Shown here: positions 45,130 through 56,800 of the stretch, one piece after another | Layout: each line of letters begins with the position of its first letter | Position numbering within the stretch: position 1 is the stretch's first letter | Position numbers and translations under genes: made by a program | The notes under the pieces: generated by a model | What the model saw: only the letters and a program-made list of their open reading frames with translations | The model's database searches: none | Told to the model about the DNA's origin: nothing | Source: Anisodus tanguticus | Taxonomy: Eukaryota; Streptophyta; Magnoliopsida; Solanales; Solanaceae | Length of the DNA stretch: 64,000 nucleotides | Assembly (NCBI GenBank): GCA_034509755.1 | Contig: CM067552.1 | Location: forward strand, 14,603,001-14,667,000 | Direction of reading: 5' to 3'

Positions 45130-46446
45130 ACACAATGAGGTTATATCATCATCATCAAGCTGCTCTCTAGGGCTAATATTATTATAACGTACCCAACTAC
45201 AGTGGTGTGCATATATAAGCGCTAGACCCAACCTACTATGGCACGACTCGATGTCATAAAATATATACATATGTATATATGATGCATGAAGGACCTCATA
45301 AGGATATCATGAACATGGCCGGATTGATATAACGTCGTTATCCTCCGACAATTGTTATGTAACTACATATATCAGTTGTCGTAAAACCAATAAGGAACAT
45401 AGAATATCACATACTGAGATATAATATAAGATGTGAAAAAGTACTCCTAATAAGGGAAAAAACGATCCAAGAAATTTTTTCAAGAATAAAGGACAAACGC
45501 ATCCCTAATGTTCAAGAGTAGAGTCTTTTTGAGTGACATTTCATTTTATGTCATTTCCACTAAGATTATGCCAAAGGAAAGAAAGGGCATGCCTTATACA
45601 CCTTATAATCTTCTTTGAAAATACAAAAGACACAACCTTATGTCACTTCAATCTACCACAAGAGATAAAGAACCATTTTTAAGCTTGTTGAAGTTATGAG
45701 TCGGCACAAAAAATAAGCTCGTCTATAGCGATTGTGACAACACCTCTCCTACTTCTTTCACCTTTCTCCAATTTCCAACATAAACACCCACACATTCAAC
45801 ACATAACCAAATATATATATACAACAATAAATAACCCTATATCCATCACATGAACACCACCAAACAGCCCAACAAGGCACAACAACACTACCATCAACTT
45901 TCAAGTACTATCTTGCCACTTCTACACCATACAACTTATCTAAGACATTAGTTAAACTCAAATACATAGAGGAGAGGTAAAACTTACCTTCAACAGTAAG
46001 AAGAAGCTTAGGAACAACTCTCCTCTAACTTTAAAGTGCTCACAACGTAGCAACAACACCAACTGGGTAATCTTTCATCATCTAAAATACTTTTGATGAA
46101 TGTTTAAGGTGATTTGTCTTTGGATTTACTGGGAAACAATGGAGATATATTCAGGAAGCTTCTTGATGTACTTAGGGTCTGGTTTGGTTGAGAAATAAAG
46201 AGAAATGATGAAGGTACCGTTTAAATAGCTCAAAAGGTTGGCCACCGCCTCTGATCTGCGGCCTGATTTGCGCCCCGCAGAACCCTTATGCGATCCGCAG
46301 AACCTTATTTGAGGTCGCAGAGTGGGTTGATGAACTGCCCAGAAATCTCAACTTCTCTAATCATTTGTGCGATCAATAGTGCGGCCCACATACCTATTCT
46401 CTAGTCCGTAGAATGCTCCTTAGAATTCTCATTTTGTCAATTTTTG

Positions 46447-49400
46447 TTGATTACTTATTAGTGTGTTTTACTTTCGCCTTACATATTCAGTACATTATTC
46501 GTACTAACGTCCCTTTGCCTGGAGACGTTGTGTTTCATGCCACACAAGTTTAGATAGGCGAGGAGAGAAGATATCATTGTACATCGCCTCGAAAGACTAG
46601 CTTTTATTATTGAGCTTCATTTCCTCCTGGAGTATTTTCGAGTTAGGGTCATGTTTATGCCATTTTGGGTATGTCGGGGGCCCTATCCCAACTTACATAT
46701 TATGTCGTCGTTTCCTTTAAGAGGCTTTGTAGAGATGCCTTGTGTTGTATAGTTTGTTCAGTACGGCCTTGTAGGCCTCGATATTGGATAGAGATTATAT
46801 TGGCTTTGTCGGCCTTAGTATGTATATATATATATATGCATAGATTGAGTTCTTCTGTTTGAAGAATTTTATTTCGTATTGTTTCACAATTTAACATTTT
46901 GAGGCCTTGTCGGCCAAGATGCTTATATGTTCGCGTGATAATATTTAGGTGGTTTGCTCGGGCCATCCAAGCATCGTGTGTACAAATCTATGTTTAGTGG
47001 TATCAGAGCATATCGTGTCAAAAGTGGTATCATAGCATATCGTGTCCTAGGGAGTCTACAAATCTATGTTTAGTAGAGTCTTGTTTATGGATGTGTTATG
47101 CACCATATTTAAAAAATAGGAGGCTACACCACATTTAGGATTAGTTACCCTTCTTTCAGATTTCAGGTCGTGCTATAGAGCTAAGTTATAAGGAGTCGAG
47201 TTTAACTCATGTTCAATGTTATACAGAGATGTCGATGACCAGAAAATCTATAGTGCCAAAAGTATAAGACAATTGAAGAAGAGAAGTTATGACAGTGTCA
47301 GAAGATAAGGTACGAGGTTGGGATGTAAATGAGATAGAAAGTAAAGAAGGTACGAGATACTTAAGTAAAAAAATGTGCATAGTTCAGATTTCAGGCGAGG
47401 CCAGAAGAGTCACGATTCAGTATCCAAAAATGATAGTGGTAAGCATATCTTCCATCTTATGGTTTCCAGTTACTAGGAGGTTTAATTACGAGAGTAAGAT
47501 GAAGTTAGAAGCAATGTGATGTCTCGCTTGAGATTCTAGAACAACATAAGAAAGTCTATGAAACTAACAAGTGAAGTGGAAGGTTAGAAATAGTTATGAA
47601 CAGATAAGTGTAGGTCGTAAGCCAAAGTATGGTAGTATGGTAAGGTTTTAGATGGATAGAAGTAAGGGTAAGAGAAAGTGAGAGAGGAAGTGACAAAGAT
47701 AGGTAAGACCTTGGGATTAAGTCCATCAAAACAAGTGAGTTGATGGTTTCCATAAGTTATGGAGAGGATGGTATAGCCTAAAGAAAATCAGAGGAGTTTA
47801 AGACTGGAAGAACTTAAAAGAGGTGGAATGTCGCCCTGATAGCAGAACAAGTGAGTAAGATGATAGGCGATAAGAGAATAACGTTTAAGAATATAGTTTA
47901 TTATTGAAGTAACAATTAAACGAGAAATGATTTCAAGTATTACATGGGATTAGAATACCTCCCATAGGATCAATCAATAGTAGATAGATAAGAGTTTTGA
48001 AGTAAGAAATGAGGTAGAATGAACTACCCAGGTGTAGTAGTACCCTGAAGAGAGAGTCACGTGAGTTACGTAACAAATGTAATAATAGTCGTAAGTTCAA
48101 TGAATTCCAAGTGATACGTTTGAGTATAAGAATAAGGTCTAAAAATATATCATGTTATAGTCTCATATAGGTTCTTAAAATAGTTACTTAGCTAATGGTT
48201 TGACGAGTCATGAGAGTAGTACAGTATGTGTGTAAGTCCAACATTCGAGGACAAATATTCCTAAGGGACGGATGATATTACATCTCATATTTTCATATGA
48301 TAAGTTGTGTCATAAGTAAAGTAACGTAACCCGTAAAGATAAGATCCCATAGCTAGATAACGATAGTTTAAAACAGTGTTAAGTAAGTGTCGTAAGGATT
48401 AAAGGTCAACAAATTGAAGATAATAAGTTCTGTTAATATTATACCCCATGCTTTCGGGCTATAGTTTGAAGCACCCAATGCATGTAAATGGACTCGAGCC
48501 ATAGAGAATTTTTTTGTTATATTCAAGTATGCAAAGTAAAGAGCTTGGTATATAAAAAGATGAAGTCTACTTAAAAGTGTGACGATGGTGGTTGGGAATA
48601 AATTTGGTGTGTGTATAAAGAAGCTATGGATTAATGTTATACCCCATGATTATCACAATGAGTGTGTGGATTATGTTAAAAGTGAATAATATTTAAGTGA
48701 ATTAAGATCAATAATTAATTATAATGGGAGACAAATGATTTATTTATGAAATTAGTGGGAGATAAGTGATTTAATGATGGATTCCACGTGGGGCCATTAC
48801 AATGAGAAAACTTATGACTCATATCATTTATATGTATATCTATTTGTGGCCTCTTTAGAGATAAGAATTAATTATGTTAATTATTGTGGGCCCACGATCC
48901 TCCAAGTGATGGCACCACATGACATTTCATTTTAATATAGTGACTCCACTAAACAAGAAAGTGAGCATCAAAAAGCCATTTTTTCTCTCAAGTCTCACCA
49001 CACACATTACAAACCAAAACTCAAAGTAGAACAAAAAATATGATGAAGAAAAAAATATATTTGCTACTATTTTTTTTCTTGTTAAATGATCATGTTTTCA
49101 CAAGCATCTGCACATTTCATAGCAAACAACCAAATGAAAGAGGAGGTAAAGCTCCTTAAGGAGACTCAATTGACAAGATGGGAAATACTGATTTAAATCT
49201 CATAAATGGATATCTCTCAATAATTACACATCATCATCCTCTCTCAAAGACTAAGTTGCTTGAATGCTCAGGACCAAGTGGGCTAGTTTCAGCTTGTTTA
49301 AGATTAATCTAGTAAGAGACAATTGATTCGTGGTAGTTATTCCAAGGGTCAATAATCAATGTATGTAATGACTATCTCTTCTTTCTATAGCATGATTATG

Positions 49401-50686
49401 TACCTAAAATGGTACTCGATATATAAGTATAAAAGAGGTATTTAGAAATAAGCTTGTGCCTCTTATTCAGACATCCTTGAGATGCTCTTGTTTGTTCCTT
49501 ACCGGGAGTACTTTTATGCACTTTGTATTATCTTTCATTTTGGGATGTTCTATGCTTCTTATTGTTTTACGACAACTGACATACGTAGCTACATAACCAT
49601 AGTCGAAGGATAACGACCTTATGTCACTCCAACTATTTATGATGTTTTCCTGAGGTCATTCATCATTATATATATGTCTATTTTATGACATCGAGCCGCG
49701 CTATAGTCAGCAGGGTAGGCACTTATATGTGCACACCACTATAGTTGGGTACGATAATACCAAGTCCTATTAAGGTCGAGTATGATAACATCGAGTCATA
49801 TTAAGGCCGTGGATCATAACATTGAGTCATATTAAGGTCGGGTATGATAAAACCGAATCTTATTTAGGGCCGGGTATGATATGATATTGGAATTTCCCCA
49901 AAGTGTGACTATGTATATTTAACTGATTTTCACTTATATTATGTATTCACCACCGGACTATGGCTGATTGGGCAGTTACCACTGATAAGTTGGGCAGATG
50001 AACAGTTAGAGTTATGACGTTAAGGTTGAAGTATTAAATGAGGTTACAAGATAGGTATGATCGTTATGTATATTATAACTTAGCAACATTTCAGAGGTTC
50101 AGGTTGATTCGTATCTCTCTCTTTTATGATTACTTATTATTGTGTTTTACTTTCGCCTTACATATTCAGTACATTATTCGTACTGACGTCCCTTTGCCTG
50201 GAGACGTTGTGTTTCATGCCACACAGGTTGAGGTAGGCGAGGAGAGAATCTATCATTGTACATCGCCTCTAGAGACCAACTTTTATTAGTGAGCTCCAAT
50301 TCCTCTTGGAGTATTTTCGAGTTAGGGTCATGTTTATGTCCTTTTGGGTATGTTGGGGCCCCTGTCCCGACTTACATATTATGTCGACGTTTCTTTTTAG
50401 AGGCTTTGTAGACATGTCATGTGTTGTACAGTTTTTCCAGTATGACCTTGTAGGCGTGGATGTTGGATATAGATTCTATTGGCCTTATCGGCCTTAGTAT
50501 GTATATATATGCATAGGTTGGGTTCTTTTGTTTGCAGGATTTTATGTCGTGTTGTTTCACTGTTAGCATTCTGAGGACTTGTCTGCCCAGACACTTATAC
50601 ATTCGCATGATAATATTCAGGTGGTTCTCTCAGGCCATCTAGGAAACCCGGTGCCGGTAATACCCCCCTAAGGTTAGGGTGTGACA
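46447..50686 (+). mobile_element. Forward-strand Gypsy remnant inside the reverse element
   Basis: It starts in mid-LTR with sequence matching 50120 onward, giving a truncated 5' LTR that reaches a degenerate primer region with TGGTATCAGAGCA at 46998-47010. About 1.2 kb of unreadable gag/pol remnant follows, beginning near an ATG at 47230. A purine-rich end CTAAGGGACGGATGA then leads into a 3' LTR at 48276-50686 (start TATTACATCTC, end TTAGGGTGTGACA). Inside that LTR two further LTR-start-like sequences (TATACCCCATG at about 48440 and 48637) show still deeper fragments. No intact gene remains. Confidence 0.78.
49750..49885 (+). repeat. LTR minisatellite similar to the 4076-4172 array
   Basis: About four units of roughly 35 bp contain CGAGTCCTATTAAGG and GGTATGATAA-type cores inside the forward-strand 3' LTR. 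Confidence 0.75.
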
Positions 50687-52535
50687 GCCGTCAAGGCCAT
50701 TTATGACTTCTACACACAAGACATCTGTCTACAAGCATATAAGAGTAAAATAACATAATATGATCTAGAAAGGTCCATGTCATACCTATAATATGTACCT
50801 AAAACCATACCGACTCAAACTAGCACCTCCGGAACAAGTGGAGTGCTCCAACACCACAGTTGAGTTGAGAACCTACTGAGAGGGGTTGTAAATCCATCTA
50901 TCTGAACCTACGGGCATGAAACATAGCATCCCCAGCAAAAGATCGTCAATACCAATAATGTACTGAATATGTAAGGCAAGTAAATCATAAGTAGATACGA
51001 TAATGTAAGTAGAGATAAGAGAGAGACAACCTATAACTCTGAATACAACTGAGGGCGTATGACATGCATGCTTTCGTTTAAAAACATATACGTATATATA
51101 TATATATATATATATGCCACACATTGGGGCTATCTCATCATCATCAAGACGCTCTCTGGAGTTAACATTATCATAACATACCCAATTGCAGTGGTGTGCA
51201 CATATAAGTGACGTAACCGACCGACTATGGCACGACTCAGTGTCATAAAATATATATATATATATATATATGTATATATGATGCATGAAGGACCTCAGAA
51301 GGATATCATGAACATGGTTGGAGTGACATACGGTCGTTATCCTCCGACTATCGTTATGTAACTACATATATTAACTATCTTGAAACCAATAAGGAGCATA
51401 GAATATCACATAGTGAAAGATAATATAAGATGCAAAAAAGTACTCCCGACAAGGGACAAAAAAGATCCAAGAAACATTTTCAAGAATAAAGGACAAGCAA
51501 ATCTCTAACGTTCAAGAGTAGAGTCTTTTTGAGGGACGTGTCATTTTATGTCGCTTCTACTAGGACTATGCCAAAGGAAAGAAAGGGTGACTTACATACC
51601 TCGTAATATTCTTTAACAATTCAAAAGACACAACCGTACATCACTTCAATCTACAACAAGTGATAAAGAACCATTGTTAAGCTTGTTGAAGTTAATAAGC
51701 TCGTTTATAGCAATTGCGACAACACCTCTACTACTTCTTTCACCTTCCTCCAATTTCCAACATAAACACCCACACATTCAACACACAACCAATTATATAT
51801 ACACAACCATATATCTATCATATGAATACCACCGAACAGCCCAACAAGGCACAACAACACTACCATCAATTTTCAAGTACTATTTTGCCACTTCTACACC
51901 ATACAACTTAGCTAAGACAGTAGTTATACTCAAATACATAAAGGAGAGGCAAAACTTACCTTCCGCAACAAGAAGAAGCTTAGGAACAACTCTCCTCTAA
52001 CTTGAAAGTGCTCACAACTTAGCAACAACACCAATTGGGTAATTTTTCATTATCTAAAACACTTTTGATGAAGGTATAAGGTGATTTGGCTTTGGATTTA
52101 CTTGGAAACCATGAGATAAGTAAGCTTCTTGAGGTACTTAGGGTGGTTTGGTCGATATATGAAGAGAAATGATGAAGGCAACACTTAAATAACTCAAAAG
52201 GTCGGTCACCACATCTGATCTACGGCCTGTTCTGCGCCCCGCAGAACCCTTGTGCAGTCCGCAGAACCTCATTTGCAGTCGCAGAGTGGGTCGCGAAATT
52301 GCCCAGAAATCTCATCTTCTCTGATCATTTGTGCGGTCAATAGTCCTTAGAATTCTCATTTTGTCGATTTTTGTTGAAACTCATTTCCTTCGATTCGATT
52401 ATTCTCAAACTTTCCCAAAACTTACTTAACACTTCAATAAACCTTTATTAACCTTGATGAGGGACCCCTCATCTGAACCTATGTCAGATAACTTATGACG
52501 ACAACGGCGTATAACGTATGGAGTGTAACAACCTA

Positions 52536-53600
52536 CTCTATAGGAATTTTCCCAAAGGTTTACAATCGCCCTTGTAAAACCTAAGGAAATGTTTCCAACA
52601 ATCCCACCTCCAACCACTTAACTCTTCAATTAAATAACTATATCTAGTCAAGGAAGTCCCTTACCATACAACACCGACTACAATCTACACTATCTTGACT
52701 TGCGACTTGAGTTAGCGAAATGAGCTTTAGCTTGAGCAAAATGAAGGAAGACATTTTTTTCTTGGACATTTTTGCTTGGGTTAGAGTCCAGACCTCCTCC
52801 TTTAGATGAGGTTAAAGATCAAAAGGAATTTGACAATCCACTGGATACATATGAAGGTGGGCGTTACAATCCCAATTAAGAAAAATTAGAAAGACATAAA
52901 ATATCGCCTGATATTGACTACAACAATTTTTATGTTGAAAAAATATGTTTTACTCTATTTAAAGTAACCGGCTTATGCAGACATTACTTCTTAAACTTCA
53001 GACCTCCGAGTCTTAAGTTAAGTCTTGCCAAAGTCTAGCTTCAAACCTCATATCTGAATTTGAATTACATCAAACTTATTTCAAATTTAGACATGAGGTC
53101 TAAAGTTAGAAACTTCAGGCTCGCTAATTTAACTTCAGACTTGCATATCTAAAGTTGATTATGAGACTATTGCCTGGCTATTTTTCCATCTTAAGAATGC
53201 TTAGGTGAGAATGAAAATACATTCGGAACAGGGGAATGAGCGTTTTAAGGCGGGATTTAAAAGCTCTCCAACATGCTGCACAGCCTTCGGGTGTGACAAG
53301 GTCTTTCGGTTTCCCCAGATCGTGTGAAGCTTATTTTGTTTTAGCAACAATATGATGTTCGCGGTAGGCATAGGAGCTGACTATACTTTAAAATCTTTTA
53401 TAAATTTCGGTTATTCTTGAAATAGAGGTCCTCTTAATTGGGAGTCCTGGGCTTATATCCGTGGGCCATATGAAGTAGCCCAATAAATATCTCAAAACAC
53501 CATTATCTTCTACAACTACAATCTCATCACTAGATAAAGTGAAGTGGAGTTACAGAAGGAAGAAAAGCACAACACTCGTAGAACAAGTTAAAGAGAGTGC
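52536..53600. other. Upstream flank of the superoxide dismutase gene
   Basis: No gene is recognised. Positions about 52960-53170 hold repeated CTTCAGAC/TAAAGTT words, perhaps a decayed repeat. Near 53451-53505 the motif GTGGGCCATAT and the inverse-type AGCCCAATAAA lie close to TTATATCC, which resemble site II/TATA promoter signals of housekeeping plant genes. This is a weak, by-eye suggestion for the FSD3 promoter. Confidence 0.35.
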
Positions 53601-53827
53601 AAACAATAATTTTAGCTAAAATCTACTATACAGAGAAGTCATTCTTGGCGTGTAAGTTATTAACTTAGACCTCCAGACTTGCGGACAATCTGTTTGTTAA
53701 AATGCCTCAAATAGTAAACTAGTGTACTAAGCTTAGTGCTTCTCCTATTCCTTTCTGGGTTCGATGATGTTAATGTTTTGCTTGCAGTGATGCGTTTCTG
53801 AGCTGTGGGAAAGGAAATTGTAAAGAA

Positions 53828-56800
53828 ATGAGTTGGTGTTCTTGTAATAGTCTTTGCACTTCCAGTTCCAGACAACTGTTGGTGACTACTGATTTATCGA
53901 GCCAATTGAACATACCCTGTAGAGTAGCAAATGTTGTAGGTTTTTCGGACTCTATGACTGTTCTCTGTTGTATCTTCTGTGTGTATAAGTGTTAAATGGT
54001 TGTGTTACATTCCAGGGTTTGAAGCAGAAGAGAAACCTTCACGGACATCATCGCAGGGTACCAAAAGTTTTTGCTTATTATGGCCTTAAAACCCCATCTT
54101 ATAAGCTTGTAAGTTTTTTTTCCCGGCTTTTGATATTCGGTGTTGATATATAATTCCAAAAGGGAAAAAAAGAATAGTAAACAAAAATCACACTGAGATA
54201 TGTATTTGTCAAATTTAACAAATACAATGTCCTAATGGCTAGTGATTCACCATTTGTAGGATGCACTCGAACCATATATGAGCCAAAGGATGCTTCAGGT
54301 ACATTGGGGAGAGCATCATCGTGGTTATGTTGAAGCTCTTAACAAACAACTTGAGAAGAATGACATACTTTATGGATGCACCATGGAGGAACTTATCAAA
54401 GTCACATATAACAATGGAAATCCATTACCTGAATTCAGTGATGCGGCCCAGGTAATGGCGTCAATATTGTATTATGCCCTCTTGCATCTGCCATACGATT
54501 GGTTTCTTTCTTCTATTACATTTCAACACTTTTAGCATAGTTTTACTGGAAGTGAAAACATATCTTCCATTTCGGATCATGTCTTCATTAACAAATAATT
54601 GGTGGTTCTCTTAATATTATGTGTAGCCGACATTGTTAGCGTAAGAATATTTAAACGAGATGCCTAAGCAAGTTGCTTGCTAGGGAAACCAGATTGTATT
54701 GTTAGATTGGAGCATGGGCGGCTCAACGAAATCGGTGGCCTAAAACCAATCCTTTATAAGAGGCCTTAAAGTTTATTAATAGAATTTTGTATATTTTTAT
54801 TCTAATTCTTTCTCAGTTACTTGCCACCTACCACCATTAGAGATATTTAGTAACTCTATCAACTCAAATTTAAAATAAATATTTGTATAAGAAACATATA
54901 TTGGCGGTTATGGTAATAAATTTATAAATTCTCATAATCTAATAATCTCAATTTTGTACCACTAAGTAGATGTCAAAATAATTTCATACATTTAGAATAA
55001 TTCAAATCTATCTTGAAGTAAAAAATGGTTTAATCCACTATTTATATGAAATAATCAACTCTACAAGAGACTTTTTCTTCAAAAAAATTATCAAAGTCGT
55101 CAGATATATTGCATAATGTTTACTACTCTCTAATTCATCTAAAGATATTTGACTGGGCACACAATTAAGAGAAAAAGAAAGATTTTTCGAAATTATGGTC
55201 CAATACAAGTTATAGTTAATTTTTAGATGTAAATCATCTCATTATTGTTAAAACGAAAAGTTTAAAATTAGATTTTTGTTAAATATGAAAATATATCATT
55301 TTTTTTGTGGACAAACTAAAAATAAAGAATGTTACATAAATGGGAACGAAAAGAGTATAAAATTTTAATTTCTTATTCAATAACCTATCAAATTTCAAGA
55401 AAGAAATATAAAGGCTAGTCACTTTTGTTCATCATCTTATAATATATAAAATAAAATTTTGGGGCCTTCAATTTTTTTTTTGGGGGGTGGGGGGGGGGGG
55501 GGGCTAAAGCAATTGCTTTTAGTGGCCTAAAGCCGGCCCTGGATCGGAGTTCTCCACCTGCCTAGCTAGAAATGTATGTAATAGTCTTCATATGCAGGAT
55601 CCAGAGCGATGAAAAGATTTTCCATCTATATATCCTGGTGTAACGGATGGGTGGAACCAATGAGTTTTAACCCGGAAAAGTATTTAGATATGTCGAATCA
55701 TAATAGAAAATGTACAGCATGGTGAAGAGAGACCTGAAGAGATAATATTTTTTTTTGAGAGAACTAGAACTAGTAATGTTACTTTCAACACATTAGTTGT
55801 ATATACTAATAATCACTTGTTTGATGTTTTATATAGTTTTCACACCATAAAATCGTGAGCCGTCTTTATAAAATACATTCTTGTTTGTGATCCCCTGTTC
55901 TGTCAATGTCCTAATTTTACTCAAGGGTTTCCATTAGCATCTCAGTATCTTCAAATCTCCAAGTTAAGCTTTTTGTATTTAAGTTAATAGCTTTTCCATG
56001 TGAAAGTTGGTCCTAAGTTCTTGTTCAGGCAGCTGAAACATTGTTCTCTGGATCTGGCGTGGTTCTCTTCCTCTATGTTCAACTTCTTCCTTCCTTCACC
56101 TACTTTCACCATGCCCACTATTGTCTGCAAGTCCAAGTTGTGTCTTATGCTCTTATTTCAGATATGTTTCGACAAAAGTCACTTCTAAATGGCTGAATGT
56201 AATAAAAAAACAAAATCATTAGAAAATTCTCCATATTGAGTATTAGACATAAAATAGATAAATGAATGTGTCCATCGCTATGGGTTAAGCTTTTAGGTAA
56301 GCGGTCATACGATCCAACATGGTAGATCTTGCATTTGAACCTCACTGCCACCATCTATGAAATATTCCATGTGCTTGACCTAAAAAATCAGATTTAGGCC
56401 CAAACAAGATGATTTCAGACATGAAATAAATAAATAAATGCATTCCTCTCTAACAACTTAAACTTTTAGATGAAGTTATCACACATTGAACAATGAGTAC
56501 TCAGATGTCTTAAGGACTATTTGCTTTGAAGCAGGTAGTATAAGCAAGAGTTGGTATCTACACATTTTGCTGCATGGAATGACACACATCCCATTTCATG
56601 CTCTTAAGTTCAGCAAAAATCCTTGGATGTTTGCTATAGAATTTCTTCTTTTTTGATGAAGTAAGGAATTGCATTAATAAGGCATCCAGACGATGCAGAT
56701 TTACAAAAGATAACAAAAGAAGACACTAAGTTAACCCTATACAGTATCTAAGCTAAGGCCAGGGAGCTAACAAAGTCCAAAAAATTATCCACACTATTAA

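Larger units (their letters stand above)
44456..52530 (-). mobile_element. Reverse-strand Gypsy element with replaced interior
   Basis: The outer ends are TGTAACACCCCAAAC on the left and GAGTGTAACA on the right, the inverse of the usual TGTTACACTCC start, and the pentamer ACCTA flanks both sides (44451-44455 and 52531-52535). The left LTR (44456 to about 46446) lacks its inner end, and the right LTR (about 50687-52530) lacks its inner end too. Their shared 1.7 kb aligns with obvious divergence. No reverse-strand coding interior remains. A forward-strand Gypsy remnant occupies 46447-50686 instead. The matching outer pentamers show that the two LTRs belong to one insertion. Confidence 0.82.

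Noticed and set aside
45037..45270. Frames with long Ile-Tyr runs
   Set aside because: They are translations of an AT microsatellite.
44685..52395. A second case of a large target duplication, as at the virus
   Set aside because: The two 1.7-kb copies are well diverged and fit the left and right LTRs of one reverse-strand element sharing outer ACCTA pentamers, so no special duplication is needed.
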